From NCBI GenBank assembly GCA_937895715.1, contig CALBLZ010000150.1, positions 1-13,602 on the forward strand: a stretch of DNA of 13,602 nt, written 5' to 3'. This stretch comes from an uncultured Candidatus Berkelbacteria bacterium (GTDB taxonomy: Bacteria > Patescibacteriota > UBA1384 > CAILIB01). A program made the translations under genes and the position numbers. The notes below the pieces were generated by a model, which was not told the DNA's origin, ran no database searches, and saw only the letters and a program-made list of their open reading frames with translations. Below are positions 1 through 5,747 of the stretch, in pieces (the stretch's first letter is position 1; the number at the start of each line of letters is the position of its first letter).

Positions 1-307
1 TTCCTAGAACATTTGTCGTCACGAAATCAGCTGGTCCAGAGATTGAGCGATCAACGTGTGACTCAGCAGCAAAGTGCACAACAAGGTCTACACCCTGCAT
101 GGCGCGTCGTACGGCATCCATATCACGAATATCGCCTTTGACGAATGTATACCTGGGGTCCTGTGAAAACTGACTCAGGTTTTCAAGATTTCCAGCATAG
201 GTTAGGACATCAAAATTCACCACTGAGTCATTTGGGTGATGCTGAAGCCAGTGGTGAATAAAATTTGAACCGATAAACCCAGCTCCACCTGTTACAAGTA
301 CTTTCAT
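1..307 (-). CDS. rmlB: dTDP-glucose 4,6-dehydratase, N-terminal part (truncated by window edge)
   Basis: About 102 N-terminal residues are visible and the rest lies beyond base 1. The translation opens MKVLVTGGAGFIGSNF, the Gly-rich NAD-binding loop (TGGAGFIGS) of extended short-chain dehydrogenases. It continues with NFDVLTYAGNLENL and GDIRD, and then HFAAESHVDRSI, which is the RmlB family signature. Family knowledge: RmlB converts dTDP-glucose to dTDP-4-keto-6-deoxyglucose, the second step of dTDP-rhamnose synthesis, in the cytoplasm. The start is the ATG read from 307-305; no Shine-Dalgarno sequence precedes it, and about 20 nt upstream lies a strong hairpin. Catalytic Thr and YxxxK residues are off-window. 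A related NAD-dependent epimerase is possible, but the AAESHVDRS motif makes RmlB by far the best call. Confidence 0.95.
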   Translation of the reverse strand, partial: MKVLVTGGAGFIGSNFIHHWLQHHPNDSVVNFDVLTYAGNLENLSQFSQDPRYTFVKGDIRDMDAVRRAMQGVDLVVHFAAESHVDRSISGPADFVTTNVLG

Positions 308-326
308 ATGGTTTGGTTAAAGGTTT

Positions 327-500
327 GGAGGACAGCGCAAGCGCCATCCTCCGGGGCTGGCCTAAACCCGAAGGTCACCGGCCGAGCAAAATGTCGCGCG
401 CCCGAGCGACATCTTAGCTTAGGTGTAAAGCGCTCCCTGATCAGGTCGCGCATGATTCATACAGCTCCCTCCTGTAGGGCTGGTCGTGTGCGTTGTCGAG
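327..500. other. Hairpin-dense non-coding region upstream of rmlB (possible structured RNA or leader)
   Basis: No convincing protein gene covers 308-590. Several inverted repeats crowd into about 170 nt: 327-352 (12-position stem allowing two G-T pairs, AA at the turn), 359-383 (GGCC/GGCC outer stem; read on the minus strand the inner loop is C(UUCG)G), 391-412 (ATGTCGC/GCGACAT, 8-nt loop), the perfect 10-bp palindrome CCTGATCAGG at 436-445 flanked by GCGC-like arms, and CCCT/AGGG in the 470s-480s. The UUCG loop favours a minus-strand RNA, which would be an rmlB 5' leader. I could not match it to RNase P RNA, tmRNA, SRP RNA, 6S RNA or a riboswitch I can recognise. No T-run follows the hairpins. 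Confidence 0.4.
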
Positions 501-590
501 AACCGTGCGCGTCGTGTCATTCCATAATGAGTACCTCGTCAAGGGTGTGCACAGGTGCTATCCCGTACATAGCCAGCGTAGCAAGCATCG

Positions 591-619
591 TTGATCATTT
601 CTATCTTTTCCGCTACTAT
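591..619 (+). promoter_or_regulatory. Predicted sigma70-type promoter for the tRNA-Arg unit
   Basis: TTGATC (591-596), a 17-nt spacer, and TACTAT (614-619). Predicted start of transcription is near 626. Read-through would give a roughly 160-nt leader with the repeats and hairpins at 659-786, then tRNA-Arg and the terminator at 868-924, a coherent transcription unit. Inferred from sequence only. Confidence 0.5.
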
Positions 620-658
620 GCTCAGGTGTGGTCATGTGACCCACCGCTTTGTTGAAGC

Positions 659-692
659 ACATGCCGGAAAGCAAGCTTTCCGTCGCGTTCGC
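659..692. repeat. 34-bp direct repeat, copy 1 (contains small hairpin)
   Basis: The 34 nt at 659-692 are identical to 749-782, exactly 90 bp downstream. Inside is the self-complementary GGAAAGC-AA-GCTTTCC (666-681). The tail GCGTTCGC (685-692) also begins a 12-nt flank, GCGTTCGCTCAC, seen at 739-750 and 775-786. Looks like a REP-like palindromic element or a local duplication in the tRNA leader. Confidence 0.75.
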
Positions 693-708
693 ACTCATAG
701 GCAAGATT

Positions 709-738
709 GCATTCGCATTACTTCGTGATGCAGAATGC
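709..738 (+). other. Long hairpin in the tRNA leader
   Basis: GCATTC (709-714) pairs with GAATGC (733-738), and GCATTAC (715-721) with GTGATGC (725-731, one G-T pair). There is a single bulged A and a TTC triloop, giving about 13 pairs. No T-run follows, so it is not a classical terminator. Its first seven bases, GCATTCG, equal the 5' end of the downstream tRNA. Confidence 0.5.
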
Positions 739-748
739 GCGTTCGCTC

Positions 749-782
749 ACATGCCGGAAAGCAAGCTTTCCGTCGCGTTCGC
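749..782. repeat. 34-bp direct repeat, copy 2
   Basis: Exact second copy of 659-692, with its hairpin at 756-771. It is bracketed on both sides by GCGTTCGCTCAC (739-750 and 775-786), which gives a partial 36-bp tandem unit. It ends six bases before the tRNA 5' end. Confidence 0.75.
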
Positions 783-788
783 TCACTT

Positions 789-864
789 GCATTCGTAGCT
801 CAGTGGATAGAGCGTCCGGTTGCGGTCCGGGAGGTCGCAGGTTCGATCCCTGCCGAGTGCACCA
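789..864 (+). tRNA. tRNA-Arg, anticodon GCG (decodes CGC), CCA encoded
   Basis: A full 76-nt cloverleaf can be folded by hand. The acceptor stem GCATTCG/CGAGTGC (789-795/854-860) has one T-G pair. T8 and A9 follow. The D arm is GCTC/GAGC with an AGTGGATA loop. The anticodon stem TCCGG/CCGGG encloses loop TTGCGGT, with GCG at 822-824. The variable loop is AGGTC. The T arm is GCAGG/CCTGC with a TTCGATC loop. The discriminator is A861, and CCA (862-864) is genomically encoded. A20 in the D loop is a known arginine identity element and agrees with the anticodon. It sits between a repeat-rich leader and a strong terminator, so it is probably transcribed alone. Confidence 0.96.
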
Positions 865-867
865 GAT

Positions 868-924
868 AAAAGAGATATGTTCTTTGGCCCAGGAATACTT
901 GGCTGCTGAACATATCTCTTTTTT
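868..924 (+). terminator. Intrinsic terminator after tRNA-Arg
   Basis: Inverted repeat AAAAGAGATATGTTC (868-882) / GAACATATCTCTTTT (908-922), 15 bp with a 25-nt loop, running into a six-T tract (919-924). It starts 4 nt after the tRNA CCA end. The A-tract on the other side means it could also stop minus-strand transcription. The same inverted repeat may help 3'-end trimming of the tRNA precursor. Confidence 0.8.
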
Positions 925-956
925 GTTGCAGTGTAGCCGAACCTACGAATTTCAGC

Positions 957-962
957 TGTACT
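957..962 (+). promoter_or_regulatory. Candidate -10 box placed for a leaderless start
   Basis: TGTACT, followed by ACAAAG and then the ATG at 969. It is weaker than the related boxes at 3007-3012, 9960-9965, 10655-10660 and 12583-12588, but the spacing to the start codon is the same (6 nt). No clear -35 was seen. Confidence 0.3.
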
Positions 963-968
963 ACAAAG

Positions 969-2423
969 ATGCATCGCTCACCTACGCGCCTACACGTAAT
1001 TCTATGGGGTCTCAGCACCCTCTTCACCACCTGTTTTACTTGGGCGCTTATCGCTGCCAAGCTTGATCCTGATTTTGGTTGGCGCATACGACACGGACAG
1101 CTTATCCTCGAGCGCGGCATCAGCACGGTAGACCCCTTTTCCTACAGCATGCCCTCCTATCCGTTTGTGAGTCATGCCTGGAGCTTCGATATTCTGCTGG
1201 CTTATACGGATAGAACAATTGGTCTTGTGTGGCTTAGCTTAGGAGTCGCGATACTTGTACAGCTTCTGTGTGCAACTCAAACTTGGAAGCTACGATTCTC
1301 TATACGCGGCGCTCTACTCAATCTCGTGGTTATGGGAGCCTTGATTACTACTCTTGGTCTACGTGCTCAAGTAGTCGCACTCGCTTTGGTAACGTATGCA
1401 CTCTGGCTGATACTGCTACCGGAGGATCGTTGGCGAATATGGCGCTGGACCATACCAACCCTGGCACTGTTTTGGGCAAATACACACGGCAGCTTCCTGC
1501 TACTCACTCTATTGCTTTTAGTCAGGTGGGCTACAACAGTCTATACGAGTAAAAAACTACAGCCAGTTGATTTCTTACTCGCAACAGCAACAATCCCCCT
1601 CAGCCTCATTAACCCCTATGGCTCCTTGTTGTGGTTTGAGGTGTGGCAAACACTCAGCGACAGCTCTCTCGGGCAACGTATCATTGAGTGGCAACCTATT
1701 TGGAGGATACAGACAGCGAGCCAGCTCCTTGGACTGGTCTTTGTGTTATGGGGGGCAGTACTTACCTTTACCCACCGGAAACAGTACCCACTCCACGCGG
1801 TAGTAATGCTCGTCTGTGGGTTGTTAGCTATCTCAAGTACGCGACACTTACCGCTCGCGGTACTGATGGCTCTCTTTGCTCAGGTACGAGCGCCATTTGT
1901 AATCCCCGAAGGGTTTTTGAGTCGCCTTTCGAAGGATCGGCTGCTTTCATATATATTTGGAATCGCTACCCTTGCGATTACCACACTTACCGCAGCAAGT
2001 TACGTGTTTGCATTTACCTGGACAACCACTGCTTCTCAGGCCACTGTTCCTAAACAGGCCCTACCTTGGTTACGCGAATACCTACCAAGCGCCCGACTGT
2101 ACGCACCGTACGACTGGGGAGGGTACCTCATTAAGAACCTGCCTAATTCCAAACTGTTTATCGATAATCGAATGCCAAGCTGGCGTTGGCAGGCGCCACC
2201 GGGAGAAGTAGATGCAGCCATGGACATATATGCCCGTGTTTACTTAGGTGATGTGGATGAACTACAGAGAATACTCCAGCAGTTTTCCGTGCAGGCAGTA
2301 TTGGTGCGGCGGAATGATCCATCAGATAAGACCGAGTCGGCTATCCGTGCGCTAGGCTGGCTTGCTGTGTACCAAGATGCAACGGTTACGGTGTATCAGC
2401 CAGCGGCTCGTACGCAAGAGTAA
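969..2423 (+). CDS. GT-C-like polytopic membrane protein, putative lipid-linked glycosyltransferase
   Basis: 484 residues, strongly hydrophobic, with roughly ten membrane segments and a soluble C-terminal part. The first extracytoplasmic loop carries DPDFGWRIRHG (33-43), then VDPFSYS and FVSHAWSFD. This acidic-rich first loop, with D33 and D35, resembles the catalytic loop of GT-C glycosyltransferases, which use polyprenyl-phosphate sugars. A second conserved-looking block near residue 380, YAPYDWGGYLIKNLP followed by LFIDNRMPSW, is typical of this large, mostly uncharacterised membrane family. Start is the first in-frame ATG; it has no Shine-Dalgarno, and a -10-like box lies 6 nt upstream. 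The last 38 nt overlap comF on the opposite strand. Substrate is unknown. Membrane location is confident, enzymatic role is inference. Confidence 0.85.
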   Translation: MHRSPTRLHVILWGLSTLFTTCFTWALIAAKLDPDFGWRIRHGQLILERGISTVDPFSYSMPSYPFVSHAWSFDILLAYTDRTIGLVWLSLGVAILVQLLCATQTWKLRFSIRGALLNLVVMGALITTLGLRAQVVALALVTYALWLILLPEDRWRIWRWTIPTLALFWANTHGSFLLLTLLLLVRWATTVYTSKKLQPVDFLLATATIPLSLINPYGSLLWFEVWQTLSDSSLGQRIIEWQPIWRIQTASQLLGLVFVLWGAVLTFTHRKQYPLHAVVMLVCGLLAISSTRHLPLAVLMALFAQVRAPFVIPEGFLSRLSKDRLLSYIFGIATLAITTLTAASYVFAFTWTTTASQATVPKQALPWLREYLPSARLYAPYDWGGYLIKNLPNSKLFIDNRMPSWRWQAPPGEVDAAMDIYARVYLGDVDELQRILQQFSVQAVLVRRNDPSDKTESAIRALGWLAVYQDATVTVYQPAARTQE

Positions 2424-3000
2424 TTGCCTGGATAGAATGCGCGCCCACTAGCAGCTCTGCGCACGCAGTTAGCGTGGCACCTGTAGTTAGCACGTCGTCT
2501 ACCAGGACGACATCTCTACCCAAAACCGAACCGCGGGAGAAGTACTGGGACTGGGCGTGTAGTCGCCGATCTGAGCGACTCAGACCGACGAGCGACGTGC
2601 CGTTTCTACGACCCAGCACCTTGGTACTTACCGTGGGGCCAGATGCCTGAGTAAGCCCCCGGGCTAGTAATTCGGCTTGGTTGTAACCACGTTCCCGCAA
2701 CCGCTGGGATGAGCTAGGAATGGGTACCACCAGCGCACCTGGTGGGATGTATGCCACTGCTTGCAACAGGTATGGGGTAAGTAAGGGTAGGAGTCGGAAG
2801 GCTCCCTGGTACTTTAGTGCGTGGACTACGTGACGTACTACCTGAGTACGGAAGTTTAGAACCGAGTAGGTGTTTCCCCAGGCAAAGGGGGTGCATATTT
2901 CTGCGTTACCCATTTGGCCTACACATTCTGGGCACACAAGTAACCCGGGTTTAGCACAGGCAACGCAGTAGTCCGGAAATAGATGTCTAAGAAGATCCAC
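2386..3000 (-). CDS. comF: ComF family protein (amidophosphoribosyltransferase-like)
   Basis: 204 residues, close to the usual ComF size. The N-terminal zinc-ribbon-like cysteines are intact as two CxxC pairs (C12/C15 and C23/C26). A phosphoribosyltransferase domain follows, with RLRERGYNQAELLARGL (about 100-116) and the PRPP-binding motif VVLVDDVLTTGAT (164-176), both classic ComF signatures. Family knowledge: ComF is needed for inward DNA movement during natural transformation in several bacteria and acts at the cytoplasmic face of the membrane. The start is GTG at 3000, without Shine-Dalgarno. An extended -10 box (TGC TATACC) ends 6 nt upstream, so the mRNA may be leaderless. The 3' end overlaps the convergent membrane protein gene by 38 nt. 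Confidence 0.93.
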   Translation of the reverse strand: MDLLRHLFPDYCVACAKPGLLVCPECVGQMGNAEICTPFAWGNTYSVLNFRTQVVRHVVHALKYQGAFRLLPLLTPYLLQAVAYIPPGALVVPIPSSSQRLRERGYNQAELLARGLTQASGPTVSTKVLGRRNGTSLVGLSRSDRRLHAQSQYFSRGSVLGRDVVLVDDVLTTGATLTACAELLVGAHSIQAITLAYEPLADTP

Positions 3001-3006
3001 TCACTT

Positions 3007-3015
3007 GGTATAGCA
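3007..3015 (-). promoter_or_regulatory. Extended -10 promoter for comF (leaderless type)
   Basis: Read on the minus strand: TGC-TATACC, a 6-nt gap, then the GTG start codon at 3000. The TGn extension may compensate for the lack of a recognisable -35. It lies in the 40-nt gap between comF and the upstream PMT gene, so comF need not depend on PMT transcription. Confidence 0.5.
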
Positions 3016-3040
3016 AGGTCGACCTTACACCAGGATTAAC

Positions 3041-4384
3041 TTAGTACGTAGCCGTAGCGGCTAACCAGTTAGGCAACCAAGTGTGTTCTTGTACCTGCTG
3101 CTGAGTCATGCTTATCCATCCAATGCTCCAGGGCAAGAAGTACATAAAACTAAGAAACCCGAGCCCAAGAAAGAGGAGAACCCAGTGCGGTCGAGCTGAC
3201 CAAAGCTTGCGTAGCCAGAACACTAAAATAATCAACGCAAAACCGTAGGCAGGCAAGTAGTGGTACAAAAAGATTACCCGACCAATAAACGCCCAGGGCA
3301 GCCATGCCGCAAAGTAGCCAATGAGGTACGGGGTTAGTTCGTGGTTCCACACGGCACGCAGGTACTCCCTTGGCTTAAGGAGCTTTCCTTTAACCAGCAT
3401 TGAGTCCCAGAAAATCCACAGCACGCTCCCAAGCGTCAGTGCGCTACTCGCCCACCACCAGAGCGGGTTGCCAATCGTCGTCATAATACGGGCGCTGCCA
3501 CTTTGGAGCGTGTCGTAGATAAGCAGGACAGGACGGTCCATAACCGGCCACGTGTACCACGGAGAGCTCCACGGATGGGTTGCCGTTAAGTGTGCATGAT
3601 ACGAAGCTGTTTGCGAGTGCCACTCAACCACAGCAGCATAGATGCTTGAAATCCCCCGCGCTCCGTCGAGCCACTCGCCAAAGGCAACCACTAGCACATA
3701 CACAACGAGTGAGATGCCTAAACTACCAAGAATGCGCAGGTACTGTTTATCTCGAATGGTAAACCAGAATACTGCCGGCAACACTGCCGCCGCTGGCCAC
3801 TTGATCGACACCGCGAGTCCGAGTGCGATGCCAAAGAGCGCCATACTCCGTCCATCTCTTACCCTGGTTCCAAGATAGAAAGCTAAGAAAGTTGCCAGAA
3901 ACAGCACGCCATCCATTAGCCCCACCCTGCTGTACACAATCAATATCCCCTCAAGCGCGATAATTATCGCCATCATCCAGGCGCCGATTCTGTCATTGAA
4001 GAGTCGCCAGTACATCAGAGACATACCGAAGATCAATAGACACCCAGCAATGAGCGGCATAATGCGCCAACCAAAAAAGGTATCTCCAAATAGCCAAATA
4101 CCGCCGGCAATTATGAGCTTGCCCAGCGGCGGGTGTACATCAAAAACATCAACTCCCCCTAGGTACTGTGTGGCCATAACCGGAAAGTAGACTTCGTCGA
4201 ATACCTGCTTTTCAGGAAACGTAATGTTCCAGATTCGCACGAGTAGACCAAAAAACACGGCCACTGCCGTAAACCAGAGAAGCACTTTTTCCGGTTTGGT
4301 GAGAGACGCATACCAACGCATGCACCTATCTTGCCACGCACTAACCACCGAGGCAACTTCTAGAGTCAACCTGGCTTGCAGCAA
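3041..4384 (-). CDS. PMT family (GT39) dolichyl/polyprenyl-phosphate-mannose protein mannosyltransferase
   Basis: 447 residues with many membrane helices. The PMT signatures are in place: FDEVYFP with the acidic pair D63-E64 in the first external loop, DVHPPLGKLI (83-91), GWRIMPLIAG, YSRVGLMDG and, near the C terminus, FLYHYLPAYGFALI. Family knowledge: PMT enzymes transfer mannose from a polyprenyl-phosphate carrier to Ser/Thr of exported proteins, with the active site outside the cytoplasmic membrane. The length is shorter than eukaryotic PMTs (no MIR domains) and fits bacterial ones. The start is uncertain: TTG at 4384 has GGGGGA 9 nt upstream, while ATG at 4321 would give 426 residues with a short cytoplasmic tail before the first helix. 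The neighbouring GT-C-like gene suggests surface glycosylation; substrate is inference. Confidence 0.93.
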   Translation of the reverse strand: MLQARLTLEVASVVSAWQDRCMRWYASLTKPEKVLLWFTAVAVFFGLLVRIWNITFPEKQVFDEVYFPVMATQYLGGVDVFDVHPPLGKLIIAGGIWLFGDTFFGWRIMPLIAGCLLIFGMSLMYWRLFNDRIGAWMMAIIIALEGILIVYSRVGLMDGVLFLATFLAFYLGTRVRDGRSMALFGIALGLAVSIKWPAAAVLPAVFWFTIRDKQYLRILGSLGISLVVYVLVVAFGEWLDGARGISSIYAAVVEWHSQTASYHAHLTATHPWSSPWYTWPVMDRPVLLIYDTLQSGSARIMTTIGNPLWWWASSALTLGSVLWIFWDSMLVKGKLLKPREYLRAVWNHELTPYLIGYFAAWLPWAFIGRVIFLYHYLPAYGFALIILVFWLRKLWSARPHWVLLFLGLGFLSFMYFLPWSIGWISMTQQQVQEHTWLPNWLAATATY

Positions 4385-4404
4385 CGTGACGTATCCCCCA
4401 TACT
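4376..4404 (+). promoter_or_regulatory. Candidate promoter for the hsp20-galU-SBP-pilin operon
   Basis: TTGCAG (4376-4381), 17-nt spacer, CATACT (4399-4404). Predicted transcription start is near 4411, about 34 nt before the Hsp20 ATG. It overlaps the start region of the divergent PMT gene. No CIRCE inverted repeat was seen, so heat-shock control by HrcA is not supported. Confidence 0.4.
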
Positions 4405-4444
4405 AATAGGAGAAATATCTTACCTGCTAACCCCAAGGAGGCAT

Positions 4445-4840
4445 ATGAGCAGCTTGCCTATCATGGGTAGCCAGCCGATTGTTGACCCAACCGAGTGGAT
4501 GGACGAGTTTGAGGGTCAATTAGCTATCGACGTCTACCAAACCGAAGCCGAAATTGTTATTAAAGCCCCGATTGCCGGTGTTCGCCAAGAAGATCTAGAG
4601 GTTAACGTTACTGATGAGCAAATCACCATTAAAGGTGAGCGTCACGATACCTCATCAGCTGAAGTAGAAGGCTACATGGTACAGGAGTGCTACTGGGGAA
4701 GTTTTACTCGCACGTTTGTATTCCCCATGGCAGTCGATTCTGACAAAGCAACTGCTAAGTTGGTAGACGGCATCCTCACTATCTCTGTACCCAAAGCTGC
4801 CAAAGCGCGCACCCGCACGCTCCACGTTGCCACAAATTAA
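4445..4840 (+). CDS. Hsp20/alpha-crystallin family small heat shock protein
   Basis: 131 residues. An alpha-crystallin domain spans about 26-117: it begins AIDVYQTEAEIVIKAPIAGV, has the EDLEVNV and ITIKGER strands, and closes with LVDGILTISVPK (106-117), the family's end-of-domain signature. A short C-terminal tail with LHV (126-128) resembles the I-x-I/V oligomerisation motif. Family knowledge: these are ATP-independent holdases in the cytoplasm that keep unfolded proteins soluble. The start at 4445 is fixed by a strong AAGGAGG ending a few bases upstream; an in-frame ATG at 4376 would add 23 residues lying under the predicted promoter and is not preferred. It is the first gene of the operon: galU follows after 8 nt. 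Confidence 0.95.
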   Translation: MSSLPIMGSQPIVDPTEWMDEFEGQLAIDVYQTEAEIVIKAPIAGVRQEDLEVNVTDEQITIKGERHDTSSAEVEGYMVQECYWGSFTRTFVFPMAVDSDKATAKLVDGILTISVPKAAKARTRTLHVATN

Positions 4841-4848
4841 CGCTCCGT

Positions 4849-5745
4849 ATGACCGCGCACAAGCCAGTTAGGAAAGCAGTCATTCCTGTTGCGGGGTATG
4901 GAACACGGTTCCTTCCCTACACCAAATCGATCCCAAAAGAGATGCTCCCGATTGTGGATCGTCCGATTATTCACCATGTAGCAGAAGAAGTTGCTGCTGC
5001 CGGCATTACTCAGATCGTTCTGATCACCGGCATGAATAAGCGAGCTATCGACGACTACTTCGACTACAACACGGAACTCGAGATGCTCCTTGAGAGCCGC
5101 GGCAAGCATAGTCATAAAAAGATAAGTCGAGAAGCATCGGATCTCGCGCACTTTGTCTACGTTCGCCAGAAAGAACAGCTCGGCAACGGCCACGCCGTAC
5201 TACAAGCCAAGGGATTAATTGCCGAAGATGAGCCCTTCTTAGTAGTTTGGGGCGATGAAATGTTTATGGGGTCACCGTCAAAAGTAGAGCAGCTCGTGGC
5301 CACCTACGAGGAGCATGGCAAGCCTGTAATCATGACGATGGAAAATGATGCAGACGAGGCGTACTCCAGCTACGGGTACATCGTTCCAGGTGAAGATTAT
5401 GGTAACGGGATTCGCCAGGTAACCGGATTTGTAGAAAAGCCCGGTAGCCGTGAGGCAGCACCTTCTTCATTTGTTTCCTATGGCTGCATGGTGCTCACTG
5501 GTGACATTTTCCGCTACCTCGAAGATCAAAAGCCTGGTCACGGAGGTGAAATCGTCTTGGGAGAAGTGCTGGGTCGATACGCAAAGGAAAACACCCTGCT
5601 CTCTAAAGAGATTACAAATCTCAAGTATTTCGACTGCGGCAGCCGCCTTGGCTACATGCAGGCAACAGTTGAGTACGCGCTCAAACGAGAGGATATTGGA
5701 AGTGAGTTCAAATCATACCTACAAGAGCTCTCCACTAAGTTGTAA
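4849..5745 (+). CDS. galU: UTP--glucose-1-phosphate uridylyltransferase
   Basis: 298 residues, the normal size for GalU. The nucleotide-binding N terminus reads KAVIPVAGYGTRFLPYTKSIPKEMLPIVDRPII, with the GxGTRxLP loop (16-23) and catalytic-region K30-E31-M32. Further signatures are VVWGDEMF (metal-binding Asp), SYGYIVPG, TGFVEKPG and FDCGSRLGYMQATVEYAL. Family knowledge: GalU makes UDP-glucose from UTP and glucose-1-phosphate in the cytoplasm for surface polysaccharide and glycolipid synthesis. The start ATG lies 8 nt after the Hsp20 stop and has no Shine-Dalgarno, so translation is probably coupled. The stop is 2 nt before the solute-binding lipoprotein gene. Together with rmlB at the window start it points to active sugar-nucleotide metabolism. 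Confidence 0.97.
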   Translation: MTAHKPVRKAVIPVAGYGTRFLPYTKSIPKEMLPIVDRPIIHHVAEEVAAAGITQIVLITGMNKRAIDDYFDYNTELEMLLESRGKHSHKKISREASDLAHFVYVRQKEQLGNGHAVLQAKGLIAEDEPFLVVWGDEMFMGSPSKVEQLVATYEEHGKPVIMTMENDADEAYSSYGYIVPGEDYGNGIRQVTGFVEKPGSREAAPSSFVSYGCMVLTGDIFRYLEDQKPGHGGEIVLGEVLGRYAKENTLLSKEITNLKYFDCGSRLGYMQATVEYALKREDIGSEFKSYLQELSTKL

Positions 5746-5747
5746 CT

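Noticed and set aside
327..400. Possible cyclic-di-GMP riboswitch, from a fragment resembling CCTCCGG...GGCCTAAACC on the plus strand
   Set aside because: The remaining conserved GEMM elements, including the GCAAACC and GACGCAAAG-like parts, are missing and the plus strand has no fitting downstream gene.
659..782. CRISPR-like repeats
   Set aside because: Only two full copies, the 56-nt interval contains a hairpin and part of the repeat flank, and no cas genes are nearby.
308..1066. Plus-strand frames of 115 and 119 residues
   Set aside because: Cys/Arg/Ser-rich with no domain or ribosome site; they run through hairpins, repeats and the tRNA. Treated as non-coding.
783..1126. Minus-strand open frames with peptides such as GRDRTCDLPDRNRTL and GIEPATSRTATG
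   Set aside because: They are antisense translations of the tRNA-Arg gene, a well-known source of false gene calls.
4376..4444. N-terminal extension of Hsp20 from ATG 4376
   Set aside because: AAGGAGG just before ATG 4445 and a predicted promoter inside the extension favour the shorter protein.
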